DNA of 64,000 bases from the NCBI RefSeq assembly GCF_002294995.1, contig NZ_NSGF01000024.1:1-64000 (forward strand), given 5' to 3'. Below are positions 16,009 to 22,727 of this stretch, piece by piece. The notes beneath the pieces were generated by a model. The model worked only from the letters and a program-made list of their open reading frames with translations. It did no database searches and was not told the DNA's origin. This DNA comes from Mesorhizobium sp. WSM3860. GTDB taxonomy: Bacteria > Pseudomonadota > Alphaproteobacteria > Rhizobiales > Rhizobiaceae. How positions within the stretch are numbered: the stretch's first letter is position 1; every line of letters starts with the position of its first letter. The translations under genes and the position numbers were made by a program.

Positions 16009-16963
16009 CGAAAGCTCCCATGCGCTTGGCGCCCCACAGATAGAAGCCCATGACGACGATGGGCACCACGGTGAAGGCGGCGGCTAAAGGAATGTTGCCG
16101 GCGGTGCCTTGCTGCGAATAGACGGCCTGGCCGATGAACAGGCGCGAGGTGCCGATGATCTGCGGGATGATGTAGTCGCCGAGCGTCAGCGAGAAGGTGA
16201 AGATCGAGCCGGCGACGATGCCCGGCAGCGCCAGCGGGAACAGCACGTTGCGGAAGGTCTGGCCGGGCGAGGCGCCGAGATCGGACGAGGCCTCGACGAG
16301 ATTGCCGGGCACGCGTTCCAGCGCCGCCTGCACAGGCAGGATCATGAACGGCAGCCAGACATAGACGAAGACGATGAAGGTGCCGGTGAAGGAGACCGAG
16401 AGCGAGTTGCCGCCGACGATCGGCAACGACAACCAGGCCTCGAGCAGCCATAGCAGACCGAGCTTGCCGAACAGCCAGGTGAGAATGCCTTCCTTGGCGA
16501 GGATCAGCTTCCAGGCGTAGATCTTGACCAGATAGCTCGACCAGAGCGGCAGCATGACGCCGAGATAGAACAGCGCCTTCCAGCGGCCGCGGGCATAGCG
16601 CGCCGCGTAATAGGCGATGGGGAAGGCGATGACTGCGGAGGCGAGTGTGACGAGCGCCGCCATCGTCACCGTGCGCTGGATGATGTCCAGATTGGCGGCC
16701 TGCAACAGGTCGCCATAGGTCTTCAGCGTGAACTCGCGGTTGATCAGGCCGGAGAACTCGTCGATCGAGAAAAAGCTCTGCAAAAGCAGCGCGAAGAGCG
16801 AGCCGATATAGACGATGCCCAGCCACAAAAGCGGCGGCAGCAGCATGAGCAGCAGGAGAAGTTTCGGCCGGCGCCAGAAGAGATCGGAGAGCGCCCCGCG
16901 CATGCCGCCGTTGCCGGGCAGGATGGCGGGGGCGGGCTTGGATTGAACAGCGGCGATTGTCAT
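15998..16963 (-). CDS. Polyamine-type ABC transporter permease (PotB-like)
   Basis: Permease partner of 321 aa with six membrane helices. The first is at KLLLLLMLLPPLLWLGIVYIGSL, and the EAA loop is VEASSDLGASPGQTFRNVLFPLALPGIVAGS. It is most like PotB/YdcU permeases. The frame stays open to 17056; I start at the ATG at 16963 because the upstream part is Arg/Pro-rich and lacks membrane character. The ribosome site (AAGGCAGAG) is weak and rather distant, so the start is uncertain. Confidence 0.88.
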   Translation of the reverse strand: MTIAAVQSKPAPAILPGNGGMRGALSDLFWRRPKLLLLLMLLPPLLWLGIVYIGSLFALLLQSFFSIDEFSGLINREFTLKTYGDLLQAANLDIIQRTVTMAALVTLASAVIAFPIAYYAARYARGRWKALFYLGVMLPLWSSYLVKIYAWKLILAKEGILTWLFGKLGLLWLLEAWLSLPIVGGNSLSVSFTGTFIVFVYVWLPFMILPVQAALERVPGNLVEASSDLGASPGQTFRNVLFPLALPGIVAGSIFTFSLTLGDYIIPQIIGTSRLFIGQAVYSQQGTAGNIPLAAAFTVVPIVVMGFYLWGAKRMGAFDAL

Positions 16964-17018
16964 CGCGCTGCTCTGCCTTCTTGCAGGACGTGGGAAAGGC
17001 CGCATTCCTTCGCGCCCC

Positions 17019-17044
17019 GACAGAGGGGGGCGCCGTAGAGCGCC
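17019..17044. repeat. Partial copy of the 38885 palindromic repeat
   Basis: GACAGAGG-GGCGCCGTAGAGCGCC is the reverse complement of the start of the element at 38885, with three extra G. It lies in the short gap between the ATPase and permease genes and looks like a decayed end of that repeat. Confidence 0.5.
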
Positions 17045-17078
17045 TCGCCGGCGCAATTGGCTAGTGCCCCAAGCGTCA

Positions 17079-18077
17079 TCATGCCGGCTCGTCCATCAGA
17101 TGCAGGTGCTCGCGGTTGAAGGTGAGCATGACGGCCTCGCCTTCGGCAGGCAGCGCGGTCCCCGCCGGTACCGTGGCGTGCAGCCTCAGCCCATCGGCAT
17201 CGAGCGCCAGCCTTGTGGTGGCGCCGAGATAGTTGGTCCCGACCAGACGCGCGGCAACACCATCGCCGCTCGTGGCGCCCGATACGCGGATGGATTCAGG
17301 CCTGAGGCTGCCCCAGCGATGCTGGCCGGAATACCGGTGGACGAAATCCGGCGGCAGCACGTTGGAAGAGCCGACGAAATCGGCGACGAAACGCGTCCTC
17401 GGCCGCTGGTAAATGTCCTCCGGCGTGCCGACCTGCATGATCCTGCCGTCGTTGAAGACGGCAACCCGGTCGGCCATGGAAAGCGCCTCGCCCTGGTCGT
17501 GGGTGACGAAGACGAAGGTGATGCCGAGCACCTTCTGCAGCGACTTCAGTTCCTCCTGCATGTTCTCGCGCAGCTTGAGGTCGAGCGCGCCGAGCGGCTC
17601 GTCGAGCAGCAGCACTTTGGGCTGGTTGACGAGCGCCCGGGCAAGCGCGACGCGCTGGCGTTGGCCGCCGGAGAGCTGGCCGGGGCGCCGGGCCCCATAG
17701 CCCGGCAGGCGCACCAGCGAGAGCGTCTCTTCCGCCGCCTTCAGCCTCTCGGCCTTGCCGACGCCCCTGACCATCAACCCATAAGCGACGTTGTCGAGCA
17801 CGTTCAGATGCGGGAACAGCGCGTAGTCCTGGAAGACGGTGTTGACGTTGCGGCGATAGGGCGGAACGCCTTCGGCCCGCTCGCCGAAGATGGAGATGGA
17901 GCCCGCAGTCGGCTGCTCGAAGCCGGCGATCAAACGCAGGCAGGTCGTCTTGCCGGAACCGGACGGCCCGAGCATGGCGAAGAACTCGCCCGGCGCGATG
18001 TCGAGATCGACCGCATCGACGGCGCGCACGCTGCCGAAATAGCGCGAGACTTGCTTGAAGGAAACGGCGGAGGTCAT
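17079..18077 (-). CDS. Polyamine-type ABC transporter ATP-binding protein (PotA-like)
   Basis: Cytoplasmic ATPase of 332 aa. Walker A is GPSGSGKTT, Q-loop VFQDYALFPH, signature LSGGQRQRVALARAL, Walker B/D-loop LLLDEPLGALD and switch His in VFVTHDQGEAL. A C-terminal TOBE (OB-fold) domain of about 80 residues begins near LRPESIRV. The order SBP-ATPase-permease-permease in this operon is that of spermidine/putrescine importers. It is a little shorter than E. coli PotA because the TOBE part is compact. Confidence 0.93.
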   Translation of the reverse strand: MTSAVSFKQVSRYFGSVRAVDAVDLDIAPGEFFAMLGPSGSGKTTCLRLIAGFEQPTAGSISIFGERAEGVPPYRRNVNTVFQDYALFPHLNVLDNVAYGLMVRGVGKAERLKAAEETLSLVRLPGYGARRPGQLSGGQRQRVALARALVNQPKVLLLDEPLGALDLKLRENMQEELKSLQKVLGITFVFVTHDQGEALSMADRVAVFNDGRIMQVGTPEDIYQRPRTRFVADFVGSSNVLPPDFVHRYSGQHRWGSLRPESIRVSGATSGDGVAARLVGTNYLGATTRLALDADGLRLHATVPAGTALPAEGEAVMLTFNREHLHLMDEPA

Positions 18078-18119
18078 GATCTGTCCTGAAGGTTCAGGCT
18101 CTCAAATTCGGGCGTCTGT

Positions 18120-18243
18120 GCTGCCCCTCATCCGCCTGCCGGCACCTTCTCCCCGTGAAAGACGGGGAGAAGGGACAAACTCCAGCGCCGGCGATCCCCC
18201 TCTCCCCGTTCTTTGCGGGGAGAGGGTAAGGGTGAGGGGCAGC
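18120..18243. repeat. Intergenic palindromic repeat (family B)
   Basis: Outer arms GCTGCCCCTCA / TGAGGGGCAGC match perfectly over 11 bp. Inside are two strong hairpins, CTTCTCCCCGT-ACGGGGAGAAG and CCCTCTCCCC-GGGGAGAGGG. The element fills most of the gap between the solute-binding protein and ATPase genes. In a highly expressed binding-protein transcript such a structure commonly stabilises the upstream message; that role is inferred. Confidence 0.8.
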
Positions 18244-18268
18244 GCCAACTTCTAAAGGCTAGGCGAAC

Positions 18269-19426
18269 TCACCGCCCGCCGATGACGCCGATATAATCCG
18301 ACACCCAGCGATAGTAGGGCACGCACTGGTCATTCTGGCTGGCGCATTTCGAAACCGGCGTCTTCCAGAACTTGATCTTCTCGAAATTGTCGTAACCGTT
18401 GGTCTTGCAGCCCTCGTCGCCGAGCAGTTCATTGCCCTTGCAGGCGGCGGGCACGACCGGCAGCGAGCCGAACCAGGACGACACATCGCCCTGGACCTTG
18501 GGCGAGAGCGAGTGCTCGAGCCACATATAGGCGCAGTTGGGATGGGCGGCATCGGCTTCCATCATGGTGGTGTCGGCCCAGCCGGTGACGCCCTCCTCCG
18601 GCACGGTCGAGGCGACCGGCTTCTTGGCGGCAACCAGCGTGTTCACCTGATACGGCCACGAGCCGGAGGCGACGACGCCTTCGTTCTGGAAGTCGTCGAC
18701 CTGGATCGCGGCGTCATGCCAGTAGCGGCCGACCAGGGTGCGCTGGGTGCGCAGCAGATCGAGCGCCGCCTTGTACTGGTCTTCGCTGAGCTCGTAAGGA
18801 TCCTTGATGCCGAGTTCCGGCTTGTGGAACATCAGGTAATTGGCGGCATCGGCAATATGGATCGGACCGTCATAGGCCTGCACGCGGCCCTTGTTCGACT
18901 TGCCGTCGGGCAGCTTCATTTCCTCGAAAACGACGCTCCAGCTCTTGGGCGCTTCCTTGAAGACAGTGGTGTTGTACATCAGGATGTTCGGGCCCCACTG
19001 GTAGGGAACGCCGTAATGCACCTTGTCGACGGTGAACCAGGGCGCGTCCTTGAGGCGGTCGTCGACCGTCTTCCAGCTCTTGATCAGGTCGGTGTTGATC
19101 GGCTGCACGCGCTTGCCGGCGACGAGGCGCAGCGAAGCATCACCAGAAGCCGTCACCAGGTCGAAGCCGCCCTCGTTCATCAGCGAGACCATCTCGTCCG
19201 ACGTATTGGCGGTCTTGACGTTGACCTTGCAGCCAGTCTCCTTCTCGAAGGCGGTCACCCAGTCGTAGTTCTTATCGGTCTCGCCGCGCTCGATATAGCC
19301 CGGCCAGGCGACGATATTGAGCTCGCCTTCGCCCTTGCCGACTTCCTTGACCTGGGCAATCGCCTGACCCGAGAAGGTCAGCGCAACCGTCAACGCCGTG
19401 CATGACTTCAGGAATGCATTCATCAT
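18269..19426 (-). CDS. Polyamine-type ABC transporter solute-binding protein
   Basis: Periplasmic binding protein of 385 aa with a Sec signal peptide (MMNAFLKSCTALTVALTFSG, cleavage after AIAQ). The mature part is a type-2 periplasmic binding fold: GELNIVAWPGYIERGET opens lobe 1 and VPYQWGPNILMYNTTVF crosses the hinge. It is most like PotD/YdcS family spermidine/putrescine or related cation-binding proteins. Two adjacent ATGs (19426, 19423) follow GGGAG; the first is annotated. It is the first gene of the importer operon, downstream of a LysR gene on the same strand. Confidence 0.9.
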   Translation of the reverse strand: MMNAFLKSCTALTVALTFSGQAIAQVKEVGKGEGELNIVAWPGYIERGETDKNYDWVTAFEKETGCKVNVKTANTSDEMVSLMNEGGFDLVTASGDASLRLVAGKRVQPINTDLIKSWKTVDDRLKDAPWFTVDKVHYGVPYQWGPNILMYNTTVFKEAPKSWSVVFEEMKLPDGKSNKGRVQAYDGPIHIADAANYLMFHKPELGIKDPYELSEDQYKAALDLLRTQRTLVGRYWHDAAIQVDDFQNEGVVASGSWPYQVNTLVAAKKPVASTVPEEGVTGWADTTMMEADAAHPNCAYMWLEHSLSPKVQGDVSSWFGSLPVVPAACKGNELLGDEGCKTNGYDNFEKIKFWKTPVSKCASQNDQCVPYYRWVSDYIGVIGGR

Positions 19427-19632
19427 CGATCTCCCATTTTGGCGCATGACCCCGAACCGATCCGGTTTTCGACAAGGATCACGCGCAACCCTGAACGTCG
19501 GAGTTCTCAGCACCCCGACAGCCGCGCTCCCGAGCGGCTTTGTTCCCTGAGCCGAAAAGTGCTGTGAAAATCCCGGTTTCGCAAATTCATTTATCAGAAA
19601 GCCGATATCGGATTTCCCGATACCAGAGTGGT

Positions 19633-19699
19633 GCAATTCCGGACGGAAGGCTCCGGCGGAGTCGCCGAGCTCGACCGTTTCACACTTTCCTGGAATTGC
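19633..19699. repeat. GCAATTCC...GGAATTGC dispersed repeat (family A), variant
   Basis: Ends GCAATTCCGGACGGAA and CGTTTCACACTTTCCTGGAA-TTGC match the copies at 37337, 42026 and 43926. This copy has about 27 extra bases in the middle. It lies in the leader between the LysR stop and the solute-binding protein gene. Confidence 0.7.
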
Positions 19700-19704
19700 C
19701 CTGA

Positions 19705-20616
19705 TCAAAGCCGCTGCCGGACCATGCGCTGCGATTGGGCAAGGCCTACAAAGTCGCGGGCGGCCTGCGGCAGGCCGGAACCGCGACGCCAGACCATGCC
19801 GACCTGGACGACCGGAAGCGAGCCGGAGATATCGCGGGATTCGATACGGTCGCCCTCCAGAGACCAGGGACGGTAGACGAGATCGGGCAGCAGCGCCACG
19901 CCGGCGCCCGTGGCCACAAGGCTGCGCACGGCCTCGACGGAGCGAGTGCGGAAGGCGACATGCGGTCTCGCACCGAGCGCCGACAGCAGCTTGCCGGTGT
20001 TCTCCTCGATCTCATCGACAGTCAGCATGATCAGCGGTTCGGAAGCGATATCGCCGATCGAGATAATGTCGGCGCTGGCGAGCTTGTGGCTGAGCGGCAG
20101 CCAGAGCCGATAGGCCGAGACTTCGAGGATTTCCGACTGCAGCGCGGTGCGGTCGCGCAAATTCGACGTGACCATGACGGCGATGTCGAGCTTGCCGCCG
20201 ACCAGCAGATGCTCGAGATAGTCGCCATTGTCCTCGATCGCCGAGACTTCGACGCTCGGATAGGCGCGGCGGTAGCGAGCCAGCAGATCGGAGAGCACGT
20301 AGCCCGCGACAAGCGAGGTGACGCCGAGCTGCAGCCGCCCGCCGGCGGTCAGTTGATCGCCGAGGAAGGCGCGGCGCGCGTCGGAAACGTCGGCGAGGAT
20401 TTTCGTCGCGTGGCGCAGGAACTGGTGCCCCTTATGGGTGATGTTGAGGCCGCGCGGGTGGCGGTCGAACAGCTCGACGCCGAGATCGCTCTCAAGCTCC
20501 TTGATCGCCTCGGTGACCGAGGATTGTGAGATGGAGAGGTTCTGCGCAGCGCCCGAGACCGTGCCCTGCTCGGCGACGGCGACGAAGAACTGGAGCTGGC
20601 GGATGGTGAAGGCCAT
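19705..20616 (-). CDS. LysR-family transcriptional regulator
   Basis: Regulator of 303 aa. The N-terminal HTH is MAFTIRQLQFFVAVAEQGTVSGAAQNLSISQSSVTEAIKELESDLG, followed by an effector-binding domain from about residue 90. It is encoded just upstream of the ABC importer operon on the same strand, so it probably controls that operon. The start at 20616 (ATG) is preferred; a GTG at 20631 in frame is possible. The ribosome site is poor for both. Confidence 0.88.
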   Translation of the reverse strand: MAFTIRQLQFFVAVAEQGTVSGAAQNLSISQSSVTEAIKELESDLGVELFDRHPRGLNITHKGHQFLRHATKILADVSDARRAFLGDQLTAGGRLQLGVTSLVAGYVLSDLLARYRRAYPSVEVSAIEDNGDYLEHLLVGGKLDIAVMVTSNLRDRTALQSEILEVSAYRLWLPLSHKLASADIISIGDIASEPLIMLTVDEIEENTGKLLSALGARPHVAFRTRSVEAVRSLVATGAGVALLPDLVYRPWSLEGDRIESRDISGSLPVVQVGMVWRRGSGLPQAARDFVGLAQSQRMVRQRL

Positions 20617-20670
20617 GGCCTGACTAAACACCGGCGCGGCCGGGAAGGAAAGGCATCGGCGGCTTCGGTG

Positions 20671-21498
20671 CTAGGCCGTCGCAATGCTGAGCCGCGCACC
20701 GGCCTGGCTGAGCGCGGCGGCGATGTCGCGCGGCGGCGGCCGGTCGGTGGCAAGCTCGGAAAACCCGTCGAAGCCGCAGACCTGAACCAGGCCCTGCCGG
20801 CCGAACTTGGTATGGTCGGTGACGACCAGCGAGCGTTGCCCGCGCGACAGCACCATGCGGGCGAATTCCGCCTCCTCCAGCTCGTAGTCGGTCAGGCCGG
20901 CGACGGCGTCGACCGCGCCGATGGAGATTACCGCGTGGCTGACCGAGAAGCGGCTGACGAAATCGATCGCCGTGACGCCGAAGGCCGCGCCTGAATCGCT
21001 GCGCAGTTCGCCTCCGGCCATGTAGACCTTGTTGCCGTTCACGGTCGCCAGCGTGCGGGCGATGTCGGACGAATTGGTGACCACCGTCAGGCGGCGGTGG
21101 CCAAGCAGTTCGCGCGCAAGGAAGGACGTGGTGGTGCCGGTGTCGAGCATGATCGACTCGCCGTCGCGAATGGTGGCCGCGACCATGCGGGCAATCAGAC
21201 GCTTTGCCTCGGCATTCTCACGCATGCGGCGCTCGAACGGCGCCTCGCCCCTCATCGACGGCAGGCTGACAGCGCCATGCATCTTGAACAATGCCCCGTC
21301 GTCGGTCAGCGGTTTCACGTCGCGCCTGACCGTCTCCAGCGACACGCCCAGCCGTTCGGCCAGGCTGGCGATGGTGATCGTGCCCTCCTCACCGAGGAGC
21401 CGCAGGATCTCACCATGCCGTTTCGAGTGGATCATGTGGATGTCCGGGATTCTGACCGATTCTACGGCATTCCTAACGCTTTTAAAGGAATTGCTCAT
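20671..21498 (-). CDS. DeoR-family transcriptional regulator
   Basis: Regulator of 275 aa from the chosen start. The DeoR HTH lies in RHGEILRLLGEEGTITIASLAERLGVSLETVRRDVKPL. A sugar-isomerase-like effector domain follows, with DTGTTTSFLARELLG and the ligand-site motif SIGAVDAVAGLTDYELEEAEFARMVL. It is transcribed divergently from the kinase/GcvT-dehydrogenase operon and is the likely repressor of it, perhaps sensing a phosphorylated intermediate made by the kinase. The start is uncertain: 21498 has a weak ribosome site and 21435 (MIHSKRHG) is an alternative. Confidence 0.86.
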   Translation of the reverse strand: MSNSFKSVRNAVESVRIPDIHMIHSKRHGEILRLLGEEGTITIASLAERLGVSLETVRRDVKPLTDDGALFKMHGAVSLPSMRGEAPFERRMRENAEAKRLIARMVAATIRDGESIMLDTGTTTSFLARELLGHRRLTVVTNSSDIARTLATVNGNKVYMAGGELRSDSGAAFGVTAIDFVSRFSVSHAVISIGAVDAVAGLTDYELEEAEFARMVLSRGQRSLVVTDHTKFGRQGLVQVCGFDGFSELATDRPPPRDIAAALSQAGARLSIATA

Positions 21499-21538
21499 AT
21501 TTTCGGTCAAAACACCCAAAAAAGGTCACAGCTTTTTA

Positions 21539-21567
21539 TTGACAGCAAGATCACGCTGGCGTGAGAT
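21539..21567 (+). promoter_or_regulatory. Predicted sigma-70 promoter of the kinase/GcvT operon
   Basis: A perfect TTGACA at 21539-21544 is followed after 17 bp by TGAGAT at 21562-21567, a 3/6 match to the -10 consensus. Transcription would start near 21574, only about 7 nt before the first hairpin of the leader RNA. The -10 is weak, which would suit a regulated promoter. The position between divergent deoR and the operon also fits. Confidence 0.5.
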
Positions 21568-21573
21568 TGATGT

Positions 21574-21773
21574 GGTGACAGGCTCGGAACTGCCACGGGA
21601 GGGTGATGGCAGAGCCGCAATCGACTGACCAGATTTTCTGGAACGTGCCTGACGCGAGCTTTTTTCGAATCCGCGGGGGCGGATGCCGGGATCCTAAACC
21701 TGGCCAAGGGGCTCGTCGGTGTGGTGAGGGATACCAATCCCGGCATCCCGCACCGACGAGGCCTTTCTTTTTT
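21574..21773 (+). ncRNA. Structured leader RNA, candidate riboswitch/attenuator
   Basis: The first 200 nt of the predicted transcript can form, in order: GGCTC/GAGCC (21581-21585:21612-21616) enclosing TGCC/GGCA (21591-21594:21608-21611); CCAGA-TTT-TCTGG (21629-21641); and ATCCGC/GCGGAT (21669-21674:21679-21684). A 12-bp perfect helix GGATGCCGGGAT / ATCCCGGCATCC (21681-21692:21737-21748) comes next. That helix crosses the terminator stem (21710-21721:21751-21763), so the two cannot coexist as simple stems. This is the architecture of transcriptional attenuation. I do not recognise it as a glycine, SAM-II, TPP or other known class by eye. Confidence 0.55.
21710..21773 (+). terminator. Intrinsic terminator in the leader, upstream of the kinase gene
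   Basis: GCTCGTCGGTG pairs with CACCGACGAG-GC; 10 contiguous pairs (21712-21721:21751-21760) plus two G-C pairs after a bulged G. An inner GGGAT/ATCCC can extend the stem. TTTCTTTTTT follows directly at 21764-21773. It lies about 60 nt before the kinase start, so termination here would prevent expression of the operon. Confidence 0.75.
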
Positions 21774-21835
21774 CTCTCATCGCTTTGTGAGAAACCGGCG
21801 CTTTGTCGAAAGCCGGCCGAAGCAGGACCGAACCC

Positions 21836-22727
21836 GTGAGCGCCCCCGTAACGACCGAAGATCGCATCCGCGCCCTGCCCTGCTGGAGCGGCGGCATCGA
21901 CATCGAGCCGCTTCCGGGCGGCCTCAGCAACGCCAATTATGTCGTTACGGACGCCGCTGGACGGCATGTGGTGCGCTTCGGCCAGGACTTCCCGTTCCAC
22001 CATGTCTTTCGCGAGCGCGAGGTGATGACGGCGCGGGCAGCGCATGCGGCCGGATTCGCGCCGGCCGTCCACTACGCCGAGCCCGGAATTCTGGTGACCC
22101 AGTTTCTCGGCGCCAGGACCTTCCTCGCCGAGGATGTGCGCGCCGATCTCGGCCGCGTGGCGGCGCTGCTGCGGCGCTTTCATCGCGAGATGCCGAACCA
22201 CGTCTCCGGCGCCGGCTTCATGTTCTGGGTCTTTCACGTCATCCGCGACTATGCGCGCACGCTCGAGGAAGGCGGCAGCCGCAAGAAGGACGAGCTGCCG
22301 CGTTATCTCACTTTAGCGGACGAGCTCGAAAGGGCGCAGAAGCTGCTGCCGATCGTCTTCGGCCACAATGATCTTTTGCCGGCCAACATCCTCGACGACG
22401 GCAAGCGGCTGTGGCGATTTCGAATATGCCGGCTTCAACACGGCCATGTTCGACCTGGCCGGGGCTGCCTCCAATGCCGCCATGAGCGACGAGGAATCCT
22501 TCGCCTTCCTGACCGCCTATTTCATGAAGGAGCCGGACAGCGAGATCCGCCGCTCGCACGCCGCCATGCAATGCGCCTCGCTGCTGCGCGAGGCGATGTG
22601 GAGCATGGTTTCCGAGCTTTATCTCGACGCGCCCGGCATCGACTACGTCGCCTATACCGAAGAGAACCTGGCGCGGCTCGACGCTGCACTGGAAAACTAC
22701 CGGACGAGATACGGGACAAGATCATGA
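21836..22727 (+). pseudogene. Choline-kinase-like phosphotransferase, frameshifted
   Basis: APH/choline-kinase family gene. The N-lobe begins at PLPGGLSNANYVVTDAAG, and the catalytic loop HNDLLPANIL is intact. Directly after DDGKRLW, at about 22415, the frame breaks. The family expects LWLIDFEYAG, and DFEYAGFNTAMFDLAGAASNAAMSDEESFAF continues in another frame to the TGA at 22725-22727. This is best explained by loss of 5 nt encoding Leu-Ile. Read without repair, the frame runs on into the next gene. The start is taken as GTG at 21836 after AGGA. Sequencing error or real mutation cannot be told apart here. Confidence 0.8.

Noticed and set aside
21574..21773. Known glycine, SAM-II or TPP riboswitch
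   Set aside because: The characteristic core sequences of those classes are not visible, although the terminator layout is switch-like. A covariance search could still change this.
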